Shown here: in pieces, positions 45,715-54,548 of the stretch
Layout of the letters: each line of letters starts with the position of its first letter
Position numbering within the stretch: the first letter of the stretch is position 1
NCBI GenBank assembly: GCA_963841995.1
Contig: CAWJEX010000021.1
Coordinates: 210,909-274,908, forward strand
Direction of reading: 5' to 3'
DNA: 64,000 nucleotides
From: DATDPM01 sp963841995
GTDB lineage: Bacteria; Pseudomonadota; Alphaproteobacteria; DATDPM01
The notes under the pieces: model-generated
Told to the model about the DNA's origin: nothing
Database searches by the model: none
Seen by the model: only the letters and a program-made list of their open reading frames with translations
Program-made: the position numbers and the translations under genes

Positions 45715-46974
45715 TCATTGCCCGTCCCCGGCTTTGCCCAGGCTGAAGTAAAACGTCGCACCCTTGTCCACTTCACCCACCGCCCATGTCCGCCCGCCGT
45801 GGCGGCGAATGATCCGTTGAACGGTCGCAAGCCCGATTCCGGTTCCTTCGAATTCCTCCGGTGCATGCAATCGCTGGCAGACCTCGAACAACTTGTCCGA
45901 ATAGGCCATGTCGAAACCGGCGCCATTGTCGCGGACGAAATAGAAGGACTTCCCGGCTTCGACGGCATGTCCAAAGTCGATGCGGGAGATCGGGCGCTTG
46001 GAGGTAAATTTCCAGGCGTTGCCGAGCAAATTGTCGATGACAATTCCCAGTAGCCGTGCGTCGCCGTCTTCCACCAGATTCTCGGCGATCACGACTTCAC
46101 AGTTCCGGTTGGGGTCCGCCTTTTTAAGGCGGTCGATCGCCTCCGTCGCAAGTTTGCTGAGATCGACCGGCTCATGTTGGATCTCCGCCTTCGTCACGTG
46201 CGCCAGGGCAAGCAAATCGTCAATGAGCCTCCCCATGTATTGGGCCGAATCCCGAACCTTGCGGAGATAACCTCGGGCTTCTTCACCAAGCTTGTCGCCG
46301 CAATCTTCGAGTAAGGCGAGGCTGAATCCGTCGATGCTGTGAAGCGGCGCCCGCAAATCGTGAGAAACGGAATGCGAAAACGCTTCAAGTTCTTCGTTCG
46401 CCGTAGCGAGCCGCCGGTTCGCCTCCTGAACTTCCCGTGCCCGCAAGAAAATCTCGGCTTCGACCCGCTCGGTATAGCCTTTCAGCTCTTCGGCGGCTTT
46501 GTCGTTCTCCATTTCCCGTTGCTTCAGACGGACGAACTCGGTTACGTCCTCGGCGCGGATAATGATATAGGCGATCTTGCCGTTGGCCCCGAACACCGGC
46601 GTATTGACCGGACTCCAGTATCGCTCCTCGAATTCGCCGCCTTCGGATTCCGGCTTGCGAATGTCGTATTTCTGCATCGCCATGGTGTCCGGCATCCCGG
46701 TCTTCAAGACGCGTTCCAGAGAGTTACGCAAATTGCGAACGCCGGTCGTTGCCGGATCATCAGGATTGTCCGGAAAGACGTCGAAAATGCTGCGGCCGAG
46801 AATCGCGTCGCGCTCGGTCATGGTCGCGCGCAGATAGGCATCACTGGCTGCGACGATTATGAGATCCGTCGTCAGCACGACATAAAGATTGGGACCCTGC
46901 TCAAAGAAAAGCCGAAAATCCAGGAGCGACGGTAACGACGAGAGTTCCCTATTGCGCGCTGACGAGTCTTTCAT
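45715..46974 (-). CDS. PAS-domain sensor histidine kinase (soluble)
   Basis: A 419-residue kinase without membrane segments. An N-terminal PAS domain (residues about 25-150, LYVVLTTDLIIVAASDAYLRAT) is followed by a coiled coil (about 150-195), the dimerisation/phospho-acceptor helix FSHSVSHDLRAPLHSIDGFS with H205, and an ATPase domain with the N box NLLGNAWKFTSK, G1 DNGAGFDM and G2 GIGLATVQRIIRRHGGR. The catalytic half is close to that of the kinase at 47549, so the two are probably related by duplication. The signal is unknown. The response regulator at 47118 is a possible partner. Confidence 0.9.
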   Translation of the reverse strand: MKDSSARNRELSSLPSLLDFRLFFEQGPNLYVVLTTDLIIVAASDAYLRATMTERDAILGRSIFDVFPDNPDDPATTGVRNLRNSLERVLKTGMPDTMAMQKYDIRKPESEGGEFEERYWSPVNTPVFGANGKIAYIIIRAEDVTEFVRLKQREMENDKAAEELKGYTERVEAEIFLRAREVQEANRRLATANEELEAFSHSVSHDLRAPLHSIDGFSLALLEDCGDKLGEEARGYLRKVRDSAQYMGRLIDDLLALAHVTKAEIQHEPVDLSKLATEAIDRLKKADPNRNCEVVIAENLVEDGDARLLGIVIDNLLGNAWKFTSKRPISRIDFGHAVEAGKSFYFVRDNGAGFDMAYSDKLFEVCQRLHAPEEFEGTGIGLATVQRIIRRHGGRTWAVGEVDKGATFYFSLGKAGDGQ

Positions 46975-47117
46975 TGCCCTTTTCCGGACGCGATTGTCTT
47001 GCGGTTGTGTATGGTCATTGTGCAGACGGGAAGGAGAAATAGCCTTAAGGTTAGGGTGCCGTCCTGAATGAGCGTCCGCTTGGAAATCGGGAAAAGCCGC
47101 GGCGCCCTTTTTGCGAA

Positions 47118-47552
47118 TCAGATGGGCGGTTGGTTGACAACGAGCCAGTATAAACCCAGCTGTTTGACCGCATCGCTGAATTGGGCGAAATCCACCGGCT
47201 TCACGACATAGCTGTTGCAGCCGCTTCGATAGCCATCGAGCAGATCGCGCTCTTCCTTCGAGGACGTCAGAATGACCACCGGCAGCGTCTTGGTCTTATC
47301 ATCGGCCCGGATCTGCTTCAGGACTTCGAGGCCACCGATCTTCGGAAGATTGAGATCGAGGAGAATGACCTGGGGCACTTCACTGATGTTGCGGCTTGCA
47401 TGAATGCCCCGCCGGAATAGGTAGTCGAGTGCCTCCGCCCCGTCCCGCGCCACCACCACCGGATTCAGGATATTGTTTTTCTTGAGCGCCCGGAGGGTGA
47501 GAGCCTCATCGTTGGGATTGTCCTCGACCAGCAGGATAATTCTCTCGCTCAA
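47118..47552 (-). CDS. Single-domain response regulator (Rcp1-like)
   Basis: A 144-residue receiver domain without an output domain. Acidic pocket E10/D11 (LLVEDNPNDEALTLRALKK), phospho-acceptor D66 in VILLDLNLPKIGG, T96 and K118 (SYVVKPVDF) are all present. Such Rcp1/CheY-like proteins relay phosphate or act through protein contact. The start overlaps the stop of the upstream kinase by 4 bp, which makes that kinase its likely cognate partner. Confidence 0.93.
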   Translation of the reverse strand: MSERIILLVEDNPNDEALTLRALKKNNILNPVVVARDGAEALDYLFRRGIHASRNISEVPQVILLDLNLPKIGGLEVLKQIRADDKTKTLPVVILTSSKEERDLLDGYRSGCNSYVVKPVDFAQFSDAVKQLGLYWLVVNQPPI

Positions 47553-50500
47553 ATCTCGTGTCCGCCTTCGCCCAGGGTGAAATAGAACGTCGCGCCCTTA
47601 TCCACGTCGCCCGTGGCCCAAATGCGCCCGCCGTGCCGGCGGATGATCCGCTGTGCGGTAGCCAGGCCGATGCCCGTTCCCTCGAATTCCCCAGGCTGGT
47701 GCAAGCGCTGAAACACGCCGAACAGCTTCGCCGAATAGGCCATGTCGAATCCGGCCCCGTTGTCGCGGATGAAATAGACGGCGGATCCGTCCCGCTTACA
47801 GCCGAATTCGATGCGCGCAAATTCCTGCTTCCGGGTGAATTTCCAGGCATTGCCGAGCAAATTGTCGAACACGATGGAAAGAAAACGGCCGTCGCCGTCC
47901 CGCACCAACCCGTCGGCGATGACGAATTCGACCTTCCGCTTGGGGTCCGCGTTTCGCAGGCGCTCAGCCGTCAGTCTCGCCAATGTGCTCAAATCCACCC
48001 GCTCATGGCAGATTTCCCGCTGGCTGACCCGCGCCAGCAGCAGCAAGTTCTCGATAAGCTGGGCCATGTATTGCGCCGATTCGCGGATCTTGCCGAGATG
48101 ATCCTTTGCCTGCGGATCGAGCCGGTGTGAATAATCTTCCAGCAATACCAAGCTGAACCCGTCGATGCCGCGCAACGGCGCGCGCAGGTCATGCGCAACC
48201 GAATAACTAAACGCCTCGAATTCGTGGCTCGAGCGTTCCGCCGCTTCTTTCGCTTGAGTCGTCGCGTCCAGAAGTTTCTTGCGTTCGGTAACGTCGCGGA
48301 TCGTGCTGAGCGCAAAGACGCCCTCTTCGGTCTCGATCGGCGCCAGCGAAATTTCCACCGGAAATTCCGTGCCGTCGCTGCGCGCCGCGAAAAGCTCCAG
48401 CCCCGAGCCCATGGGCCGGACTTTGGGGTTCGTGAGATAGTCCGTCCGAAAACCGGGATGCCGGGCCCGGAAGCGCTGGGGAATCAGAATCTCGATCGGC
48501 TTGCCCAGCAGCTCGCTGCGGGGATAGCCGAATAGTTTTTCGGTCTGGGCGTTGACCAGCGCGATGCGCCCGTCCTGGCCGACGATAATAAGCGCATCGG
48601 GAGCGGATTCCATCAGCCCGCGGAACTTTGCCTCGGCCTTCTTGCGTTGCGTCATGTCGCGGACAATTTTCGATGCCCCGACGATTTCGCCGGATGGGTT
48701 TTTGATCGGGGAAACGCTGATGGAAACGTCGAGGCTATGACCGTCTCTGCGCAAGCGCACCGTTTCGTAGTGATCGACGTGCTCGCCTTTCCGCAGCTGT
48801 TCGAGGATCTTTGACTCCTCCTCCGCATACTTTTCGGGGATCAACCGGGAAATAGGCTTGCCGATCATTTCCTCTGCGGAATAGCCGAAAATCTGTGCCG
48901 CGCCGTTGTTCCAGCTCGTGACGATGCCATCGAGTGACTTGCCGATGATGCCGTCGTCGGAAGCTTCGATAATCGCCGCCAGCTGGGCCCGGGCGTTGTT
49001 GATTCGCTGCCGCTCGGTCACGTCGCGGATCGCGCTGGAGATAAAAACGCCGTCTTCGGTCTCAAGAGGACTGAGAGAAATCTCCACAGGAAATTCGCTG
49101 CCGTCCCGGCGCAGCCCCTGGAGCTCGAGGCTCGATCCCATGGCGCGGAATTTGGGGTCGGCGAAATAGCCCGTCCGGTGGCCGGGGTGCTTGGCGCGGA
49201 AACGTTCCGGGATCAGAATCTCGATGGGCTGCCCCAAAATCTCGTTCCGGGGATAGCCGAACAATTTTTCAGCTTGGGCGTTGAGGAGCGCAATCCGCCC
49301 GTCCTTGCCGACGATCACCATGGCGTCCGGGGCCGATTCCATCATCCCGCGGAATTTCTCCTCGGCCTTCTTGCGCCTCGTGACGTCGCGAATGGCGCTC
49401 ACGACCAAGAGACCTTCTTCGGTCTCGATCGGACTTAAGGAAATCTCGACGAGAAACTCGCTGCCATCCTTACGCAGCCCGTAAAGCTCCAAGCCCGACC
49501 CCATGCCGCGCGCCTTGGACTCGGCGAAATAGGATTTTCGGTGGCCGGGATGCTGGGCGCGGAAACGCTCCGGCACCAGGATCTCGACTGGCTGGCCGAT
49601 CAATTCGGATCGCGTATAACCGAACAATTTTTCCGTTTGCGAATTGGTCAGCACGATCTTGCCGTCCCGGTTGGCGACGACGACCGCATCGGGTGCCGCT
49701 TCGAGAAAGCCGCGGAATTTTGCTTCGACCATTTTGCGCTTGGTGATGTCCCGGATTGCCGCCGTCACCACCACCCCGTGTTCGGTCTGCATCGGGGCCA
49801 AGCTGATCTCCGCCGGGAACTCGGATCCATCCTTGCGGGAGCCGTAGAGGTCGAGGCCCATGCCCATGGGCCGTGTTTTCGGATCGCCGAAATAGCCGCC
49901 GCGATGCTTGGGATGTAGACCGCGAAAGCGTTCCGGGACCAGGATTTCGATCGGCTGATCCAGCAATTCCTCGCGTCTATATCCGAACAACCGCTCCGTT
50001 TCCCCGTTGACGAGCATGATCCGGCCATCCTGCCTCGCAATGACCATGGCGTCCGGTGCGGCGTCCAAGATGCCGCGAATGCGCGCGGTCTCTTCCCGCA
50101 ACCGTCTAATGGGCGTGACATCCCGTGCATGGATGGCGACGAATTGATTGCTGCCGTTACCGCCCGGCACCAGGCGCATCGTTATGGCGAGGTCGTTGAA
50201 ATGGCCGGTGTTACGCTCGCGAAGCGTATCGAGATTTGCCGAGCCGGTCTTCAGCGCTCGTTTGAACGCCGCGATCAAAGCGGGCTGCCGGTCGGAATCG
50301 GCGGGCGCCAAAAACTCGTGGAACGGCCGCCCGATCGCCTCCTCGAGTCCGCGCTCGAAGAGGATCTCGGCGCCTTTGTTCCAGAATAGGATGGTGCCGT
50401 CGGGTGCGGCGGCAATCAGCGCATCCGGGGATTCGTCGACGAGGATTCCGGCAAAGGGAGGAATCCCCGGCTCAACCGGAGGCTGGCCGGCATCGGCTTT

Positions 50501-50596
50501 CCGGCGCGGGCGCGCATCCTTGGCGCGGCGCTCAACGGGCTTTTCCCGCCGGCTGTTACCGGCCGGCGTGCTGGAACGGTGCGGCTTGCGCGGCAT
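47549..50596 (-). CDS. Multi-PAS sensor histidine kinase with six PAS domains
   Basis: A 1015-residue soluble kinase. A basic, low-complexity N-terminus (about 45 residues) is followed by six PAS domains. Four of them (second, third, fourth and sixth) are near-copies: each has a PDAxxxxxxDGRI start, ExLFGYxRxEL, QPIEILVPERFR or a close variant, HPGHR and DGSEFPVEISLxP. The first and fifth are different (SWNNGAAQIFGYSAEEMIG in the fifth). The kinase core follows, with YSVAHDLRAPLRGIDGFS near residue 790, NLLGNAWKFTRK and GIGLATAQRIIRRHGGR. No haem- or flavin-binding residues are evident. It overlaps the response regulator gene. Confidence 0.93.
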   Translation of the reverse strand: MPRKPHRSSTPAGNSRREKPVERRAKDARPRRKADAGQPPVEPGIPPFAGILVDESPDALIAAAPDGTILFWNKGAEILFERGLEEAIGRPFHEFLAPADSDRQPALIAAFKRALKTGSANLDTLRERNTGHFNDLAITMRLVPGGNGSNQFVAIHARDVTPIRRLREETARIRGILDAAPDAMVIARQDGRIMLVNGETERLFGYRREELLDQPIEILVPERFRGLHPKHRGGYFGDPKTRPMGMGLDLYGSRKDGSEFPAEISLAPMQTEHGVVVTAAIRDITKRKMVEAKFRGFLEAAPDAVVVANRDGKIVLTNSQTEKLFGYTRSELIGQPVEILVPERFRAQHPGHRKSYFAESKARGMGSGLELYGLRKDGSEFLVEISLSPIETEEGLLVVSAIRDVTRRKKAEEKFRGMMESAPDAMVIVGKDGRIALLNAQAEKLFGYPRNEILGQPIEILIPERFRAKHPGHRTGYFADPKFRAMGSSLELQGLRRDGSEFPVEISLSPLETEDGVFISSAIRDVTERQRINNARAQLAAIIEASDDGIIGKSLDGIVTSWNNGAAQIFGYSAEEMIGKPISRLIPEKYAEEESKILEQLRKGEHVDHYETVRLRRDGHSLDVSISVSPIKNPSGEIVGASKIVRDMTQRKKAEAKFRGLMESAPDALIIVGQDGRIALVNAQTEKLFGYPRSELLGKPIEILIPQRFRARHPGFRTDYLTNPKVRPMGSGLELFAARSDGTEFPVEISLAPIETEEGVFALSTIRDVTERKKLLDATTQAKEAAERSSHEFEAFSYSVAHDLRAPLRGIDGFSLVLLEDYSHRLDPQAKDHLGKIRESAQYMAQLIENLLLLARVSQREICHERVDLSTLARLTAERLRNADPKRKVEFVIADGLVRDGDGRFLSIVFDNLLGNAWKFTRKQEFARIEFGCKRDGSAVYFIRDNGAGFDMAYSAKLFGVFQRLHQPGEFEGTGIGLATAQRIIRRHGGRIWATGDVDKGATFYFTLGEGGHEI

Positions 50597-50865
50597 ACGC
50601 TTGTCCCCTGGGGCGCACCCTAACCTAACAACCCTATGTTGCAGCCCCGGGGTGATTAAAGGCAGCTAGCTTTAAGGTTAGGTAGACGGGTTTGTTACCG
50701 CGCCGATTTCTCGGCCGAGTCAGGCTGGCACAGGTCATGCGTCGGCAGGCTGGGACCTAGCCTTTCGATTGACGCTTTCGGCCTCGCACCCTACGGTCGC
50801 TTCACTTCATTGCCGGTCCTCTTTCCGTCGACACCCTTGTCTACCTTTAGCGACGCGACGGTCTC

Positions 50866-51621
50866 ATGGCACTCGAATCCAGGCGCAGTCCCATCTGGCT
50901 ATCGGATGAGCGATTCGACTTCGCGACGCATCGGACGCCGGAATATTTTTATATCGTGGCGGCGACCGAACGCTCGGGAAGCTCCTATGTTTGCGCGCAG
51001 CTTTGGCGAACGGGGATTCTCGGCGCGCCGATCGAATACTTCAACACCGAGACCGTCATGGTGCAGATGATCCGTCGGTTCGGCGTCCGCTCGCCCGCCG
51101 ATTACCTTCAGCGCCTCTTCGAGGTTCGCACCTCGCCGAATGGCGTCTTCGGATTCAAGGCGCATTGGCCACAATTTCAATTCGCGGCCCTTGCCGGCAT
51201 TATGGATCGGTTCCCGGCGGCCCGCTGGATTTACAGCGACCGGCGCGACACCGTCGCCCAAGCGGTTTCGCTTGCAAAAGCGCAGCAGACGCGTCAGTGG
51301 AGCACGCTGATGGACGCCCTCGCGGTTCCGGAATACGATTTCGAGACGATACTCTCGGCTTACCACCAGCTCCTCGATCACAAACGGGACTGGCGGGCGG
51401 CAATGACGCGCGGGAATATCGAACCGATTCCCGTATTCTACGAGGATTTTATCGAACGGCCGGAAGCGGTCGTTGCGGGCATTGTGAAAGATCTGGGTTT
51501 TCCCGGCGAGCCCCGTGCCGATATCGCCTTGCCGGAGCCCGCACGCCAGAGCGACGATACGAATAGCACCTGGATCGACCGGTTTAGAATAGAGGCGACA
51601 GAGCGCGGGATTGAACTCTAG
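50866..51621 (+). CDS. Stf0-family sulfotransferase
   Basis: A 251-residue protein with the 5'-phosphosulfate loop at residues about 32-42 (VAATERSGSSYVCAQLW), the substrate-side FGFKAHWPQFQF and the 3'-phosphate region WIYSDRRDTVAQAVSLAKAQQTRQW, as in the trehalose 2-sulfotransferase family Stf0. It would transfer sulfate from PAPS to a sugar or lipid hydroxyl; the acceptor is unknown. The PAPS could come from the CysC part of cysNC at 36957. The 269 bp before it hold no gene; a GGTTAGG-containing motif occurs there twice. Confidence 0.85.
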   Translation: MALESRRSPIWLSDERFDFATHRTPEYFYIVAATERSGSSYVCAQLWRTGILGAPIEYFNTETVMVQMIRRFGVRSPADYLQRLFEVRTSPNGVFGFKAHWPQFQFAALAGIMDRFPAARWIYSDRRDTVAQAVSLAKAQQTRQWSTLMDALAVPEYDFETILSAYHQLLDHKRDWRAAMTRGNIEPIPVFYEDFIERPEAVVAGIVKDLGFPGEPRADIALPEPARQSDDTNSTWIDRFRIEATERGIEL

Positions 51622-51647
51622 CGCCTCGCCCCTATTCGAAGCGCCGT

Positions 51648-52517
51648 TCAGCTATAGGCCAGACTCCATCCCGGGGCCTGCAGCCAGCAACGCTCGATCG
51701 GCAGGTCGCCGCTCCGATAAAGCCGGCGCACATTTTGCCAGCCGCCTTTGCCGAATGCGTCGGCAAGGGCCGCCTCGGATTTCGGATCGCGGCCGCCCTC
51801 GCAGGGGAAGACAGCGACGGGCGAAATCCATTTCGCGAAATAATCGTTGTCCTTGCGCTCGATGCGAAAGACCGCACCATGCCGTGACAACGGAAGCGGA
51901 TCATTGGGGACGAGTTGCGGTCTCTTGGTCAGCGGCAAAATAAGGCGTCCGCCATCGGCAAGCCCGTCGAGCCAGGCATCGGCGGGCCGCGTCGCCCCCG
52001 CGTTAACGTAGATGACATCGGCGGTATCGAAAGTGAGTTTGGCGCCATCCCCTTGAATGACGCGCACATTGGAGCTTGACGCGAAAATCGCCGCGGCGCG
52101 CCCGGCAAGCTCGGGATCGAATTCGATCGCGGTCACCTTGCCGGCGCGCCCGACGAGTTCGGCCATGATCGCGGTGTAGTAGCCGGTCCCGGCGCCGATA
52201 TGGACGAGGTGTTCGCCCGGCTGCGGCGCGGCGGCGGCGATCATCTCGGCATGATAGGACGGCTGCCCATTGTTGAGCCGGCGTTCGGGGACGATCCCGA
52301 CCAGCACGTCGTCGTAGAGATAGGCGGGATCGGCATCGGGCGTCTGGACATAGCCTTTGTCGCCGCGAAAGACGTACCAGGGCCCTGGCCCCAGATAAGC
52401 CTCGCGGGGAACCGCAGCGAAAGCAGCTTCGATCCGCGCGTCGGTGACGCCGACCGAAGCCAGGATCTGCTTGGCATAGGTCCGGCGGATGATGCCGAGT
52501 TCGGTTTCACGGTTCAT
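51648..52517 (-). CDS. Protein-L-isoaspartate O-methyltransferase family protein (Pcm-like)
   Basis: A 289-residue SAM-dependent methyltransferase of the Pcm family. It starts VTDARIEAAFAAVPREAYLGPGPWYVFRG and has the conserved SYHAEMIAAAAPQPGEHLVHIGAGTGYYTAIMAELVG (motif I), then VTAIEFDPELA and VIQGDGAKL. It is longer than typical Pcm (about 210 residues), with extra C-terminal sequence, as in the alphaproteobacterial group whose activity on isoaspartyl protein is not proven. It is convergent with the Stf0 gene. Confidence 0.85.
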   Translation of the reverse strand: MNRETELGIIRRTYAKQILASVGVTDARIEAAFAAVPREAYLGPGPWYVFRGDKGYVQTPDADPAYLYDDVLVGIVPERRLNNGQPSYHAEMIAAAAPQPGEHLVHIGAGTGYYTAIMAELVGRAGKVTAIEFDPELAGRAAAIFASSSNVRVIQGDGAKLTFDTADVIYVNAGATRPADAWLDGLADGGRLILPLTKRPQLVPNDPLPLSRHGAVFRIERKDNDYFAKWISPVAVFPCEGGRDPKSEAALADAFGKGGWQNVRRLYRSGDLPIERCWLQAPGWSLAYS

Positions 52518-52643
52518 GGTATTTCCAGGATAGGCTCGTTGGCGCCGGGATTGCTTGGGGGATTATCCCTGGGCGGCGGAATGGGGACAATGCTCCATTG
52601 AAGCTTCGAATTGGGACGCTCGTTCAAAATAGGAAAGCACGGG

Positions 52644-52672
52644 TTGACGCGGGAGACCGCCGCCCCTAGGTT
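52644..52672 (+). promoter_or_regulatory. Candidate sigma-70-type promoter of lysS
   Basis: TTGACG, 17 bases, TAGGTT, about 38 bp before the lysS ATG. The -35 element is good and the -10 element weak, as is common in G+C-rich Alphaproteobacteria. Confidence 0.35.
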
Positions 52673-52709
52673 CGGCGCTCTCCGCCGCTGAGACCCGCCG
52701 ATTTGACCT

Positions 52710-54332
52710 ATGCCCGACAGTCGCGATTTAGCTCTGGCCGCCAAGGCTTGGCCGTTCGAAGAGGCGCGCAAGCTTCTGGAACGGTTCAAATCCGGACTGC
52801 CGCCCAACGGGCATGTGCTGTTCGAGACCGGCTACGGGCCCTCGGGTCTGCCTCATATAGGCACGTTCGGCGAGGTGGTACGCACCACCATGGTCCGGCG
52901 GGCGTTTCAGGCCATGTCGGATATCCCGACGCGGCTCTTTGCCTTTTCCGACGACATGGACGGGTTGCGCAAGGTTCCCGACAATGTGCCGGAAGCCAGC
53001 CGGCCGTTTCTCGAACGCTGCATCGACCGGCGCCCCAATCTCGGCGGCGTGCCGCTGACCAGCATTCACGATCCTTATGGCGATTGTCATGAGAGCTATG
53101 GCGCGCACAACAATGCCAAGCTCCGCGAATTCCTGGATGCGTTCGGGTTCGAATACGAATTTCAAAGCTCGACCGCAATCTACAAGAACGGAAAATTCGA
53201 CGCGACGCTGCGCAAGGTTCTCGAAAATTACGATGCGATTCTGAAAACCGCGCTTGGGACCATCGGCGAGGAACGGCAGAAGAATTACGGGCTTTTCCTG
53301 CCGCTGATCATGGATCAGGAACTGCGCCTGCCGCGCTATCTCTATGTGCGGCCGGAAGAGATCAAGCCGGAGACAGGCACCATCGTCTTCCGCGATCCTG
53401 GCGGAAGACTGGTCGAGCATGAGGTCACGGGCGGCAAATGCAAGCTGGTCTGGCGCGCCGATTGGGCGATGCGCTGGGCCGCTCTCGGCGTCGACTACGA
53501 AATGTCAGGCAAGGATTTGATCGATTCGGTGAAGCTCTCCAGCCGCCTCTGCCAGATCCTAGGCAGCAAGCCGCCGGAAGGATTCACCTATGAATTGTTC
53601 CTCGACGAAAACGCCGAGAAAATTTCCAAATCCAAGGGCAACGGGCTGACCGTCGAAGAATGGCTGCGCTATGCGCCGCCGGAAAGCCTGGCCCTGTTCA
53701 TGTTCCAAAGCCCGAAGCGGGCCAAGCGGCTTTATTTCGACGTCATCCCGCGCGCCGTCGACGATTACCTGACCTTCGTCGAGAAATTCGACAAGGAAGA
53801 CGCGGCGGCGAGATTGGAAAATCCCGCCTGGCATATCGACAACGGCAACCCGCCGCGGGAAGAAGCGCACTTAAGCTTCAGCATCCTGTTGAATTTGGCC
53901 AGCGTGTGTAACACCGAGGACAAGGCCGTGCTGTGGGGCTTTATATCGCGTTACGCGCCGACGGCAACGCCGAAGACGGCGCCGTTTCTGGATCGCCTGG
54001 TCGGCCACGCTATCGCCTATTACCGGGATTTCGTGAAGCCGAAAAAGAGCTACCGCACGCCCAGCGACATGGAACGCACCGCGCTTGAGGATCTGTCGAA
54101 CGCGCTTGCAAAGCTGCCCGCGAATGCAACCGCGGAGACGATCCAAACCGAAGTCTACGAGGTCGGAAAACGCCACGCCTTCGCCGATCTCAAATCCTGG
54201 TTCCAGGCGCTTTACGAGATTCTGCTCGGCCAATCCCAAGGCCCGCGCATGGGCTCCTTTATCGCACTCTATGGGCTAAGCGAAACCTTGACGCTTATCG
54301 GGCGCGTGCTGGCCGGCGAAACGCTGGCCTAA
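52710..54332 (+). CDS. lysS: Lysyl-tRNA synthetase, class I
   Basis: Charges tRNA-Lys. The 540-residue enzyme belongs to class I, found in archaea and Alphaproteobacteria, not to the common class II LysRS. The HIGH-type signature is GPSGLPHIGTFGEVVRTTMV and the KMSKS loop is EKISKSKGNGLTVEEWL. Other family text includes ITSIHDPYGDCHESYGAHNN-like sequence and KCKLVWRADWAMRWAALGVDYEMSGKD. The length is typical. Confidence 0.97.
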   Translation: MPDSRDLALAAKAWPFEEARKLLERFKSGLPPNGHVLFETGYGPSGLPHIGTFGEVVRTTMVRRAFQAMSDIPTRLFAFSDDMDGLRKVPDNVPEASRPFLERCIDRRPNLGGVPLTSIHDPYGDCHESYGAHNNAKLREFLDAFGFEYEFQSSTAIYKNGKFDATLRKVLENYDAILKTALGTIGEERQKNYGLFLPLIMDQELRLPRYLYVRPEEIKPETGTIVFRDPGGRLVEHEVTGGKCKLVWRADWAMRWAALGVDYEMSGKDLIDSVKLSSRLCQILGSKPPEGFTYELFLDENAEKISKSKGNGLTVEEWLRYAPPESLALFMFQSPKRAKRLYFDVIPRAVDDYLTFVEKFDKEDAAARLENPAWHIDNGNPPREEAHLSFSILLNLASVCNTEDKAVLWGFISRYAPTATPKTAPFLDRLVGHAIAYYRDFVKPKKSYRTPSDMERTALEDLSNALAKLPANATAETIQTEVYEVGKRHAFADLKSWFQALYEILLGQSQGPRMGSFIALYGLSETLTLIGRVLAGETLA

Positions 54333-54548
54333 ATCGAACCACCGATTTCTCCTTGTGGAGGGATGGGGTGGAGACCAATCCGCGCATTTTGCGAAAAATA
54401 CGCGCCGCATTTCGGCATTTTTTGCCGGCGGCTCGTATCGGTTTTCGTGCCGCCGCAAGGCGCTTTTCCCGGCTCTCCATTAATCAGAAATTTACTTCGT
54501 TGTCAGTAACTTCGAAGGAATTTCCACAGGAAAAATAACGAGGCCGCC

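Noticed and set aside
48300..50000. Regularly spaced repeated DNA, at first sight CRISPR-like
   Set aside because: The repeats are the duplicated PAS-domain codons of one kinase gene, each several hundred bases apart, with no spacers.
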